Shown here: piece by piece, positions 12,547-24,105 of the stretch | Layout of the letters: every line of letters begins with the position of its first letter | Numbering within the stretch: the stretch's first letter is position 1 | Source of the DNA: Enoplosus armatus | Taxonomy: Eukaryota; Chordata; Actinopteri; Centrarchiformes; Enoplosidae | DNA length: 64,000 nt | Direction: 5' to 3' | Assembly (NCBI RefSeq): GCF_043641665.1 | Contig: NC_092183.1 | Coordinates: forward strand, 11,614,001 to 11,678,000 | Program-made: the position numbers and the translations under genes | Notes under the pieces: generated by a model | Seen by the model: the letters and a program-made list of their open reading frames with translations, nothing else | Told to the model about the DNA's origin: nothing | Databases searched by the model: none

Positions 12547-13862
12547 ATTTCTATCTTTCACTCTCGCTCTCTTACACCTCTCCTCATCTGTTTTCAGATC
12601 CTAACACCGTGCAGTGGAAATCGCTTCAGACAACCGAGTCAGAACAATTTGCATGTAGCCTATCAACGAGGTCTTACCATTGCATGGCTCATTCATATTT
12701 ATGAGGTCATGGCCAGACGGGTGCCCTCATTCGCCCTGTCAAAGTGCAAAACCCGCCTCTGTGATCAGAGCTAACAGCTATTGGATGGCCTCTTCATTAG
12801 CAACCACATCCCTGTTGACCCAGTTGCCAACAGTTACAGGTTCTTTCTCTGATTGCAGGCGCAAAGTGATTCAGGGCCCAAAACTGAAAGTGGTTTGAAA
12901 CAAGGTGCTCTTGATCTAAACTGCAAAGTACTATCAGTGAGATCAACTCGCACAATATACATGAGGTGTTCCTTGTTTCTGAAGCACAGGGATCATGAGT
13001 GATTAAATGCACTTACTGACTCAAAATATGTAACACTGTGATCATTAAAATGCTTTTTTTCATTCTCTATTCAATCATATTGTTGGTGTTTGAGAACTTT
13101 CTCTGTCTAATGAGAATGAAATCCTAGTTTGTTCTGCACATATTACACCAATATGGAGTAAAATCTTTACTGTATGAATAAATAAGAGTACATTTCCTCA
13201 GCCAATGTTACAACAGACATGACAAACACCTGAAACGCCACCACAATTTAGCACAAACCAAAGGAGGTGACCTCAGCTGCTTTAGAAAGGTCTTTTGATC
13301 AATCATTTGGCATTTCAGTTGATCTACTGTTGTGAGTGAGTGGCATCACCTTTGATCTCATCTGCTTTCCCACCTGATACATTCATTCCTTTTCAGTGGG
13401 GTGCTTAGTGTAGATCATAGCCTTAGGGTTGCCTTCAGACAAAAAAAAGCGGAGCAACATCAATAGGGAGAAAGTAAATGGACTGAAATGTGCAACATCT
13501 CTCTTATCTGTATGAGTTATTGGCATCACAAACTGGAAAACACAATTTTCCAGTGTTATTCTCTTTTCATAACTGCATGTGTCAATAGAACATGTCTTCT
13601 ATCTACAAAAGTGAAAGCTTTGGCTGTTCAGAAAAAAAAGGATCTGAGATAAAGTGATTCAACCAAATTAAGTGTGCATCCAACAAGTAAGTAAGTAATT
13701 AGTGATACACTGTGATTAAAAAAAAGAAAAAAACAACGTTCATAGACACAACCACTTTTGCTCAATAAATCACAGCAGCTGTTGACACAATATAGCTTGA
13801 AAATGTACTGAAATGCTTGTCGAAGGTCATCTGACTGAAACACAGTATAAAAGGATGGTAAT

Positions 13863-14135
13863 GGGCGGCATGGTAGCGCAATGGTTAGCACTGTGGCATG
13901 GGAGGTAGAGCAGGGTAGAGCGGTTTGGGGATTCGATCCTCGGCATGTCGAAGTGTCCTTGAGCAAGACACTGAACCCTAAGTTGCTCCCAGTGGAGACC
14001 AGCACCTTGCATGGCAGCTCGTCGCCATCGGTGTGTGAATGTGTGAGTGAATGGGTGAATGAGACTTAACTGTAAAGCGCTTCGGTAGCCGTGAAGTTTG
14101 GAAAGCGCTATATAAGTGAGACCATTTATCATTTA
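13863..14135 (+). mobile_element. tRNA-derived SINE (common teleost type)
   Basis: The left end GGGCGGCATGGTAGCGCAAT and following GGTTAGCAC resemble a tRNA 5' arm with an internal A box. GATTCGATCC at about 13,930-13,939 resembles a B box, the second part of an RNA polymerase III promoter. The body (TGTCCTTGAGCAAGACACTG, then ACCCTAAGTTGCTCCCAGTG) and the tail (AAGCGC then GCTATATAAGTG) are phrases I recognise from an interspersed repeat abundant in bony fish. Such elements are copied by a partner LINE and encode no protein. About 20 bases between the boxes look duplicated (GAGGTAGAG then CAGGGTAGAG). I found no clean target duplication, so the exact ends are approximate. Confidence 0.8.
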
Positions 14136-15244
14136 AGTGTTGACAATGTGTGGGGGTTTATTTCTTTGTTAGCTATGGGGAACAATTGGCCCTCAAACTG
14201 GTGTTGCAGAGAGCTACAATTTGTATTATCTCTTGCTGATATAATAATGTTTGTGTGTATGTGTGTGGTTGCGTTATATAGTACCAGCGCTTGAATATTG
14301 TGTAATCTAGAACATTAGCCTTGAGTAACATCAACACAACTCAGTAAACAATGACAAAAATGTGTTATCATTTTTCCACCTACTTGTGCTATTTATTGCA
14401 TATATGTCACCACAACAAGGATTGTCAGGTATTTTGTCAGGAAGATAAAAAGCCTCTCATTCAGACCCTTTCACACACAGATAGGTGTCAAATGGAACTT
14501 GAATATGCACATAGCTCACTACAGCACAGACTTTGGCAGGACATAATAGGATTCCTGCCATAGGGGTACCCTATTTTGAGAATAGGCTTGTATAATCCTG
14601 CACTATTATTGTGCTACAGATGAACAGTGTAACAAAAATGGCAAATGTCCTTTGCAGATGAAGTCATTGGTGTCCTTTTTCATACTTGCTTCACTATTCT
14701 CATTTCTATGAGGAAATTCCAGTGCCCTGTGCCTTCCAACCAAGTAATTACCACACAATTTCATATTTTATTACTGACTGCAGTAAAGAGAGTATAACAT
14801 GATTTTTCCAGGCACATCATCTGGCCATGGGGCCAGAGAAGCAATTGTGCAGCATCCATATATTTTAGTACAACATGGAACTTCTTCAGTAGCTGTGCTT
14901 ATTGAAATTATTGAATCCCCACTAATTAAATACTAACTTCTGAGAACGAAGAAAGGGAACAGAAAAAGAAAAGACAGTAAAAGATCAGACAATGTAATAA
15001 TCTCTTTTGAGTATCTGTTAATCAACACTATACAACACATGTATGTATAATAAAAATGATGTGTGTGTGTTAGATACAGTTTCTCATGTTTCTACCATGT
15101 TTCTATTCAGAATCATTTCGTGTGTGTGCGTGTGTGACAGAGTTGGCAGAGATACTTATTAATGTCTACCAACATCTAGGCTGCCTCAAATGCAAAGCTA
15201 AAGCTAATCTGAGCTGTGTTTTTCATTTCATTTCATTTCATACA

Positions 15245-15311
15245 ACCATGTTTCCCCCAGAAATCCGTAATGTATGGGTTTAACATTACGGATTTCTGGG
15301 GGAAACATGGT
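15245..15311. repeat. Perfect 29-bp inverted repeat with 9-nt loop
   Basis: The arm 15,245-15,273 (starts ACCATGTTTCCCCCAGAAAT) is repeated exactly as its reverse complement at 15,283-15,311. The loop is ATGGGTTTA (15,274-15,282). The arms match with no mismatch, and pairing stops abruptly on both sides. No TA or TTAA flank marks it as a transposon. A transcript of either strand would fold into a 29-bp stem. Confidence 0.95.
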
Positions 15312-17244
15312 AGCTGAATGTCATTATTATCAACCAGGAAACACACAGACTGCATGTGGAATATTTAAATGTATCTGATCTTGAGACTCTTAATCTCACA
15401 GTGAAAGCATTTAGGCCTTTTTGATAAAAGTGTTCACTTTTTCTATTTGCAGAGAGTAATTGATTTTCTTGCAGTGCCAGCATAATGCATTCTGCTTGCC
15501 TTGTTAGACCATGCAATATGACTCATATCAGAAGATTGCCATATTCAAAGGTAAAGATATGGACAAACAGAACGCAGGATATACAGAATACTGTCTGTTA
15601 AGGGACTGCAATGTCTGCAAAACACTGATCGATTATCTGTTCTACGCTATTCTATTCTGACCATCCTGAAAATATTTTCTTATGAATGTATGTGTATCTA
15701 TGCATATGTATGAATATGTATGTCATTATCCAAATTATACAAATGGTTTGGTTGGATAAAGCTTTTTTTTATGTCTATGTAATACTAACTAGATAAGACA
15801 AACTAAGTGAGAGCAAAAGACACACAACATTGCTCGTGAGCTGGACTCAATGCTGCCATTGGCAGCCTATCCAGCTATTACCTCTAACCACTGTGGAAAC
15901 CACTTAAGTGTCTCCCTTATGGCAAATGAGTGCTAAGGAACATTGCTTGAGAGACTGTGATTTTCTACTGGGAGAGTGTATAATGTATGATGTTTACTTT
16001 ATCTGTGCAATCCACTACCATGTTTTGTGAAAATGGGCAGTGGAGGGATGAGGCAATAGACTAAAGAGAGAGAGGCACGCTGACCATGAGCTAACCGACT
16101 TCACAAAAACCACTTACTTTAACCCTATGCAAGGTTACCAGCTCTAAGAGCAGCCTCATTCTCCATCTTGGTTCTGTCTTTTTTCCCCTGTCATCTTTCT
16201 TCCCCTTCATTCTTTAAGAATAAATGTGGCTCCATTTCATGTGAGTACTTGCAGGGTATGATACCTGTAGGGAGCAGGGAGGGAGAGATAGCTTTGGGAA
16301 ACAAAATACGTTGGCCTTTCAAAGGACCTACAGGTTTAAAGCGTCTGTTCTCAGGTAAACGGATTTACACATGCCTCTTCACAAAGGCTCAGATTATTCT
16401 TTTGCCCACACCTTTTCTTTATCTCGCTGTCTCTATCACTTTATCATGTGCAGATTACTTCTCTGTCGTCCTCTTGCTCCATTTTCACTATCGTCTGCAC
16501 ATGCTTGTACCCCTTATCTAGTTTTCTCTTTCCTCTTCTTTTCAGTCACTGGCTGTCTATCTCATGGCTGATTTCTCTAATTCACCCAACCCCTATACAT
16601 ATTTCTGCTCTCTCCCCGCCTGCCTTTCTTCCCATCTCCTCCTATTTAAAGTCCTGATGCTTTATAGAATCATGTGGCTCGCTGACTGATAAGAGGTGAT
16701 TAAAGTGTTGCGATACAGTGATAGCAGAGGATAGCGAATCATGTCAGTTAAAAACCAATTACTAGGTACATGTCAGACCTTTTATAAAAGACAGATGGGG
16801 CACAGAGCAAGCGAGAGAGAACACAAAGAGAAAAAAAGATACAAGTTAGGGATCATAAATGGTGATGCAAATACTGCAGAAATGTCGACGTATAGAAAAA
16901 AAGGGGAGAAACTGTATAAAGAAGCGTATGGAAACAAAACAAGAAAAATATACCTTAGGTATACAATATGTATATCAGTTACACTAAGTCATAGAGCTAC
17001 TGTGCTAATACTGCTGTACGACTACGAAGTTTATTTTACAAGCATTGTCCAGTGCTGGTGTGGTATGGTCTTTTTCTTCAAACGTACAAATGTTGCTTAT
17101 GCTTTCCTCAGTGTTAATGTTACCACTGCACAGCCACTGTTTTGGAACACAGAGGCACTATTGGTAGTATTAGCCATATAACGCAATGTTGCTGTCTGCC
17201 TCTCCCTTTATGAGCATCACCCACTGTCTACAAACACCCTGTAA

Positions 17245-17256
17245 GGGGGGGGGGGG
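17245..17256. repeat. Poly(G) run of 12
   Basis: Twelve consecutive G residues in an otherwise mixed sequence. Confidence 0.95.
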
Positions 17257-20074
17257 TTATTATCGTCACTCCCCACTCCATGTGGTCCTTGTGGAAAGTG
17301 GCATGGTTGAAGCCTAGGCGCCAAATATCAACACTATACATATTCTACATTCACGTAATAATCCAGACTACGTGAGCTGGCTAACTGCACTAGATTTTAT
17401 GCCTCTGTTTTTATATGAAAGTAAAACTTCTCTACAGCTTCGAGTGCCGTGTTAGCTGACATGCAGTAACAAACAGCTTTCTGTGGCCTAATGTAATAGC
17501 CACTAACTTGACAGTTGTTTGTAGAATATACATTCAGTGATATTGCATTTTTCTATACACATGGTGAGACAAATATTTGAATACACATTTTGATAGCAGG
17601 GATTTCATACCATCAATTCCTGACAGTGTCATAACGTGGAGGCTGTAATGCCATCAGTTGTATCAGTAATATCTTAGACTGTGGTTGGCACTGTTAAGCA
17701 ATCATTTTGCTACTTCTACCTTTGTTGTCTTATTCAAAACCAATTCTGGTCTTATGCACACAGTTAAGCATGAGCATTACCACTCCACACCTGTACAGCT
17801 TTGCTCAGGAACGGATTATCCCTGTTATACGTTTTCAATATATGAAAAACTTCTCACTTTTTCTATTCCCCTTTTCTCCTCCCTTCTGCAAAGTCTACCA
17901 AATGTACGAACACCTGCTTTGTAGCTGACATTCAAGCAACATCTCATCATGCTGCCAAGTCTGGTCACAGCTTCAATCCTCACTGTAATATGAGGGCAGA
18001 GCTTGGACCCTCAAGCCAGCCTAACTCCCCTCCATTTCACCTATTTTAATTACACACTGACATTTACTCTTATGGGTTCCACACTGAGTTACAGCAAAAA
18101 AATATTAAATAAAAGCACATGTGAACTTGAGTGAATACAGTGGTACTGCATGTATGAACAGAGTATACACACACTCAAGCACTCATGCCCACACACATAT
18201 ACACATAGTCATATACAACCATTTATGCATGTTATAAACCAGACTGCTGTAGCCCCAGGGGACATCTGCGATTAAATGTCATATTTGTGCTGATTCAGGC
18301 GTTCAAAAACCCTTTGAATTACAGGGAAGCCAGTGGGAACTCTACCCCACTAAAAGTAATATAAGTCAAGGTTTGTGGTTTTCAAATAATGTGTTAATTA
18401 ACCATTCATTTTTAAAGCAATATTTAAGATATAAGAATGAAGGCAATGTTGTGCTGGTTTGCATTTAAAGTTACAGCTGCATGTGCACATTTTGTTATGT
18501 CTTTATACATTATACATTATTTAAACATATATACACAGTAGAGTAGATTCTTAACATCAGATTCCAACACAATGTTAAAATGGTATTGATCTAAAAGAAC
18601 ACCCTCTGAAGCCTGACTGTGATTTGAACGCTGTTCAAAAACAAGTAATGCTACGGGTAATCAATTATTTACGCTGATATCATGCTGATATGAGTTTAGC
18701 CCATGCTGCCAATTTAATGAAGACATTGATTAGAGTAGAAGTCAGTCAGTTGTGGCTCTGACAGTTTATACTGTGAAAAAAGATATCAGTTTAAACAATT
18801 TTAAACACTAGAAGAGTATCTTGCTGATCATACATAAACGAACTGTGATGCTTGTATATGTTGTGACAAATCTCAAGATTACAAATTTCTTATTAACCTG
18901 TCACAAAGGCAATCTTGCCACTTCAGTCCGTTTTCCCCCTCCGTTTACTGAAGAGAATAAACATGTTTGAAGTGAATTTTCCACCAGCATTTCATTCAGT
19001 TCACCCTCTGTCATTGAACAGAACGGTGCCAGTGGAGATGCTCTGCTGTTTTCTACCACAAAGCAATCTCCCTCTGTGCCCTAAAGCAAATCAAGGTGAT
19101 TTTCAGTGAAACAAAATGTAAAATATATATTGTTGTGTCTCAAATTAGAAGTAGTAATTATTTATTGATTTTAAAATGTACCTGTAGCACCTCAAGGCCT
19201 CTCATAGAAAAACTAACACTTGCTGTATCTAATTCTGACATACCTATCTGCACCACAAGCTACTCCACTGTTTTCTTTAAGTCAGCCGTAACAAGTGGGA
19301 GAGACATGACTGTATATGAGCAGCATGGGTCTGCCTCTCTGTCAGTCAGCAAGTCTGCTGTCTGTCTGTCACTTTCTTTGACTGTCTATCTGTCCTGGTC
19401 TGCCTTCGTCCTTTTTAGTGTGTCCATGTGTATGACTACAGTATCTGCCTATTTCACGCCCATTCATCTACATAATAACAGTGCAGACGGACACACGCAC
19501 ACATGTGGTATATGAATACAAATGTATTCAATCCCATTACATGGAAGTAAGAACAATCAGCCATACACAAGAGCACCTGCAACCTCTCCATCTCTGTGGC
19601 TCACCCAGAAGCCCTCCAACTCATTTAAATAAACATGAACCCACACACAAAGACACTCAAGTAGCCACACACACACATAAACATACACAAACAAAGGTGA
19701 ATAAATGGTAATCAGATTGTGATTATGGGTCTGGGTGAAACAACAGAGACAATGGCCAAGGTGTGCCAATGTTTTCCCCACTATTATAAAAGCTAATTCC
19801 TATCTGTATAATGCAATAACCCACTAAATAAATCAGATGTAGTGTGTGCTTCTGTAGGTGTATGCATGTGTGTCGCTGCATGTGTGTATGTGAGGCAAGA
19901 TCTGAATGATCAATGGTCAATGTACAATAGAAAACATTAAAGAAGGTCTACAGGAACACACATACACACTTGAAAGGTAATGAATGCTCAAGCAGCAGGT
20001 GTTTAATACTGACCACATACCTTGTACATATAGCACATACTTTTGTTTTAATCTGTGGAAATTCAAATCTATTC

Positions 20075-20078
<4 letters not shown>

Positions 20079-20129
<51 letters not shown>
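20079..20129. repeat. (TG)n microsatellite
   Basis: About 25 uninterrupted TG units. Confidence 0.97.
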
Positions 20130-20578
20130 TATGTGTGGGTAAGTAATCCTAGGGAGGGCAGAAGGGAATAATAGCTTTGAACATGAGCTTCATGCAATTA
20201 ACTGTGAGCCAGAGCAGATAGACTCCACAGTCAATACCTCTTGTAATGCTGGCAAGGGACGTAAATAAAAAAGAAAAACTGCCTCTCTGTGTGTGAGTGT
20301 GTGTACGTGAGTGCATGTGCACATGAGCGTGTACTACAGGGATCTGTTAATACCTCTCCAGGCTTCAGGAGATGGTGCGAGATGTTAATGGTTGTGTGTC
20401 AAAGTGTGTATTGTGGGATGTGAATAAAAGAACCAGTACTCCTTGTGTGTACAGGAGCAACACGTGTAGTGTTTGTGTGTAAGTGTAAATCTACATGCGC
20501 TGTGTGTGCTAATGATATACATGGTGTGTTGACTCGTGGGTTTCTGAGGAAAAGGGCCAAATAAAACCAACACAAGAC

Positions 20579-21106
20579 CAGAGGTGGGTAGTAATGAGTT
20601 AAATGTACTCCAGTAAATGTACTTAAGTCACTTTTTTGAGTAATTTGTACTTGTTGGAGTAGTTTTAAGGCAGCATACTTAGATTTTTAGAGAAAAATCA
20701 TTACTTTTAATCCAACACATTTGGATTTGAATACATTCATTGTGCTACTTTTATTTATTTATTATTTTATGCATTCATGCAAATTCCGTTAAGAGGCAGG
20801 TGGTCAGCTGTTCCCAGGTCTGCTGGTGCGCTGTTATTCTATCACAGCCACGCCTCCACATGACTGAGGATGCTACAGCAGAAGTATGGCTTTCAAATAG
20901 CCCTAGCAGATGAAGACACCAAATTATGCACACACAAACATGACTTTCGTTTCATGTGAACATGATGACTGATAAAACCCGTCCTCAGGTCAAAGTGAAG
21001 AAGTGCACACCTGTGTTTAATAGGCAATTACTGATGACACGATGATAATGATAGTTATGTCGAGGATGACTACTTGAGTGCTTTTTGGCTACTCTACCCA
21101 CCTCTG
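20579..21106. mobile_element. Non-autonomous hAT element
   Basis: The left end CAGAGGTGGGTAGTAATGAG and the right end ending CTACCCACCTCTG are inverted repeats starting with CAGAGGTG, as in hAT-superfamily elements of fish. The subterminal regions carry the usual ACTTAAGT/TACTTGAGTG-like motifs. The 528-bp body has no long open frame and no hAT transposase motif, so it depended on an external transposase. The eight bases on the left (CACAAGAC) and right (CACCTCTG) share only the first three, so the 8-bp target duplication expected for hAT is not intact or an end is displaced. Confidence 0.78.
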
Positions 21107-21820
21107 CACCTCTGACCCAGTATAACATTCAACAGTGTGGTGGAGAAAATACAATTATTAAAAACAACACAGACAAGGCTGGGAAGTAGAGTTAGTTCAT
21201 GTAGAATGAAAGTATAACTATGATGGGGACCGAGAAGGAGAGGGAAAGGGGAAAAGGGGAGATGAACTAAAAAAAGCCGAAAAGAGTTAAGTGTAACTGA
21301 TAACTCAATGATGGGAAGAATTATAGGGCTTCTCAGAGAAGAATGAAACCAAAGATAGGAATCAAGGTAGGCGAGGCGGTGACACACAGATAGAGAGAAA
21401 AAAATAACAGGTATGCTACAGTACAATAAGACAGTGTACTGAAACACAGTGGAATACACACAAGTCTTGAGGGACATAACCACAGTTCGACACATCAGCA
21501 AGGCAATCGGTGTAAAAAACACACAGGCAGGCACGTACACTGACACTCTGTCTCTCATCCACACATAAACAAACAATCTGCCCCATTCTTCATTGATTGT
21601 TTAGAGCTGCAGGTTCTGTATTGATTTCTCTTAATCAGTTTTAAATGAACCATTATGGCCATGTCACCAGCTGTTACTTGCAGCTACCCCACAGCAGTCT
21701 GTCTACTTCTCTCAATAATAACAAATAGTATATCCTGTTTTATATGAAGTCAATTAATGAAAATATATTTTTGTGATTACCATAATTAGATTACTTCTCT
21801 TCGTTGTCTTGTTTTCTCAG
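21107..21820. other. Intron sequence upstream of the exon at 21,821
   Basis: Purine-rich sequence on the + strand (many GA and AG stretches) and then a pyrimidine tract leading to the acceptor TTTTCTCAG at 21,812-21,820. The 160-codon minus-strand open frame here (21,094-21,576) is pyrimidine-driven (rich in Ser, Leu and Phe) and has no recognisable domain. Confidence 0.5.
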
Positions 21821-21911
21821 TTACAAATGAGGACATGCTGTGGCATTTCAAAGAAGAGTGCAAAAACACTGGAATTGGAAAATATAACCTCTCTAATGAG
21901 ACAGCATGTCG
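21821..21911 (+). CDS. Internal coding exon, unidentified membrane protein (extracellular segment)
   Basis: A 91-bp exon bounded by a good acceptor (GTTTTCTCAG ending at 21,820) and donor (GTAAGC at 21,912). Using the two leading bases to finish an upstream codon, it reads TNEDMLWHFKEECKNTG and continues through IGKYNLSNETACR, with the Arg codon split by the next intron. The segment has two cysteines and two overlapping N-glycosylation sequons (NLS and NET), which points to the extracellular or lumenal side. It splices in frame to the exon at 22,680, which supplies a membrane helix. I do not recognise the family. It is not a tetraspanin, claudin or sarcoglycan end that I can identify. The joined structure of two exons with matching phase and codon use makes chance unlikely. 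Confidence 0.7.
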
Positions 21912-22679
21912 GTAAGCAAAAAAAGTAAGACTGAAACAAGTCAAATTTATTCATAACATTGTTTTTTGCATCTCATCTTTTAGGCTTTAGTACTGTATAT
22001 GATTTGCTGTTGGATCCTCCCTTTTGAAGAGGTTTAGGATGAGAGGAGCCCACTCAGTAAAGCCACTGATGTTGGACATGGACATGGACACACATGGACT
22101 GTGTGTGCTTTGCTCAACACAGTTAAGACAGCACACTAACCAAGTATCTCACTGCCTGGCTATCTCTAGCTCTATCTCTTTCACTGAAATATACTGCCTG
22201 GCTCTCTCTCTATTAAAAAATCCAAGTGATGTATGTGTGCAATCAAGATAACGTATCTTTGGCAATGAATGAATGAGTCAAATGCAGATGCTACTAACTA
22301 TAAAGTAAATTAGAACATGCCCATCAATAACATCTGCATTTATTGGTCCATAATCACACATTTCACCCACAGAGGAGCCATTCTGATAGTTGGTATTTGG
22401 TTCAGCAAATCTTACAGAATCATAATTTTTTTATTGAAATATCTTATTTCTTCTGTCTGTGCCTCAACATTTACCTTGCCTGTGTCTTTGTTGGGTGTGC
22501 ATTGCAGTATCTTCACTGTAGCACAGTGCAAATGAGCATGGCAACACATTCACTGTTACGTGAGCCCAGTCATATCCGTCTGCCACCCTGTCTGCATACT
22601 TGATAGCTTGTTTATTTCTCCATCTATGTCTATGCTCTTTCTAAATTCTGAATGTTTTATTCTAAATATTTTTTTCCAG
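21912..22679 (+). other. Intron between the last two exons
   Basis: A 768-bp GT-AG intron (GTAAGC at the start, TATTTTTTTCCAG at the end, a strong pyrimidine tract). It holds no recognisable repeat. Short open frames at 22,024-22,603 are not supported. Confidence 0.65.
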
Positions 22680-22770
22680 TGACATCTTAACATACCTCCA
22701 CATGTTAGTGGGTTTGTGCCTTTTCTGCCTGTTCCTGCTCATTTTCCTTCTTGCTGCCCAGCACAAATGA
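22680..22770 (+). CDS. Terminal coding exon: C-terminal transmembrane helix and stop
   Basis: The exon follows a strong acceptor (TTTTTTTCCAG ending at 22,679). Its first base completes the Arg codon of the previous exon (CG plus T). It then reads DILTYLH, a hydrophobic stretch MLVGLCLFCLFLLIFLLAA, and the tail QHK before the stop TGA at 22,768-22,770. About 20 consecutive nonpolar residues followed by three or four polar ones is a C-terminal membrane anchor with almost no cytoplasmic tail. It could also be the last helix of a multi-pass protein, which the hydrophobic exon at the window start would suggest. A GPI-attachment signal is less likely because polar residues follow the helix. The protein family is unknown to me. 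Confidence 0.72.
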
Positions 22771-23200
22771 TTGTCATGCATTGCTTCTCTTTCTTGCTCT
22801 CTGCTTAAAAAGCTATTTAAGATTTATAAAGTATGAAGAACCAAGGAAACAGGGGAAATGACCACTACTATTAGTTGCATTTGCACAAAGGTACCACTGA
22901 ACAAGAAAATAACCTGGATTACTCTGATTTAATATATAAATGCTTTTTCTTTTAGCAGATTGACTTGAGAGTGTTATTCTTCATGTGTGCACACAAACAT
23001 GCATACGTGTGCAAAACAGCACATTTGTTTGAATCTGTGGGAATGTGTATTTTGCGTGCTGGATATGAGTGTGTGTGTTGTGTTGTGTGTGGCTGAAAGA
23101 GAAAGAGATTTATCCCTTTTTCTAGGACCTTGGAGAGCAATTACTTCAGCAAATCAAGCCAGCCCAGGACCCAGGTACTGAAATAAAGTCTGATTGTTTT
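22771..23200 (+). other. Probable 3' untranslated region
   Basis: The sequence between the stop codon and the AATAAA at 23,182 has no repeat and ends with a T-rich downstream element, as expected of a 3' UTR of about 430 bases. Confidence 0.5.
23182..23187 (+). terminator. Poly(A) signal AATAAA
   Basis: A canonical AATAAA hexamer about 412 bases after the stop codon of the terminal exon, followed by TGATTGTTTTTT, a GT/T-rich downstream element. It is the first AATAAA after the stop and a plausible cleavage signal for the gene ending at 22,770. Confidence 0.5.
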
Positions 23201-24062
23201 TTATTCCTCCTGTTGTTCTATATTACTGCTCCCAAGTGAGAAAGAGTGGCTAGCCACTGTACAAGTCAAGTTTAATGCTCTACTGCTGCATCTGACTTCT
23301 GCAGAGAGAAATCGTTTGGAATTTAGAAAAAAAAAATCTATGTATATACATTACATCAAATATTGTATATTTACAGTCACAGCTGGCACACATGACCTAC
23401 AAACTTGGAAATATAAAAGAGAGAATAGCAAGGAGGCTAAGGATGCTACATCATGTTTTTCTTTTTTACATAACAATGTCAATATGGAATATTATTTTTA
23501 AAGCAGATAAAAACAAATTCTTTCCAGTGCTAGGAACTTTGCTGTGAAAGGAGCTGCAACGATTTTGGTGGAGAAAGTGTGAGCATATGTGATATATAAT
23601 TTCTACTTTCCTTAGTCTCACTTTCTGGCACATACGCCATTGATGCATTAACATCAAGGCGTCATCTAAGGCACATGTAGGACATAGCCTACGTATGTAA
23701 GTTGAATGAAAAGGAAGTCACCACAATATTGAGACCAATTTAGGTTAAGTAGAGGATGATCTCAATCATGAAGAACTATACAGGTGGACTGAAAGCTCAT
23801 GTAAAGAAAAAGAAAATAGAAGACGGTGAGTGAATATAGATTGGAGGAAAAATATGTGAGGGTCTAGAGGGAAAAGCAATTAGGGGATGTTAGGGTTAAA
23901 ACGTCTGTCAAACAAAATGATGAAAGGACTGAGCAGAAGATGAGAGGAGCAAAGACAAGTGAAGGGGAGAAGATAGGAGGAGATTGAAAAAGGGGAGAGG
24001 AAGGGTGAAAACACTGTCGGGAATAATTGTGGAACAGGATGTAGATGGGCTTAGACAATCTG

Positions 24063-24105
<43 letters not shown>

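Larger units (their letters stand above)
5934..13862. other. Non-coding stretch (putative intron) with clustered AC/TG repeats
   Basis: No exon can be supported. Microsatellites lie at 8,418, 9,225, 9,507, 9,637, 11,731 and 12,516. Around 10,715 the phrase AAAGGTCCCATGAAATGG resembles the start of a widespread fish repeat, but I found no matching right end. A somewhat more GC-rich block at 12,590-12,870 carries an octamer-like ATTTGCAT and an inverted CCAAT box, but also stops in all sensible splice frames. Confidence 0.5.
14136..20578. other. Non-coding stretch (putative intron)
   Basis: Apart from the hairpin at 15,245, a 12-base G run at 17,245 and the TG tract at 20,079, I see no feature that can be firmly supported. 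Open frames of 146 codons (16,741) and 139 codons (19,096) have no recognisable domain, no signal and no splice support. A weak candidate exon at 19,022-19,095 is discussed in the findings. Confidence 0.5.

Noticed and set aside
12280..12774. 164-codon open frame on +
   Set aside because: It runs through a CT microsatellite, shows no domain, and its composition is not protein-like. The part after the acceptor-like CAG at 12,598 has no downstream donor support.
13863..13940. A functional tRNA gene
   Set aside because: The A and B boxes are present but the sequence cannot form a complete cloverleaf and continues into a known SINE body.
16741..17181. 146-codon open frame on +
   Set aside because: No domain, no splice context, Lys/Arg-rich start from an A-rich stretch; length is plausible by chance in 64 kb.
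19096..19515. 139-codon open frame on +
   Set aside because: Low-complexity Ser/Leu/Thr composition from CTGTCTGTC-type sequence, no recognisable domain.
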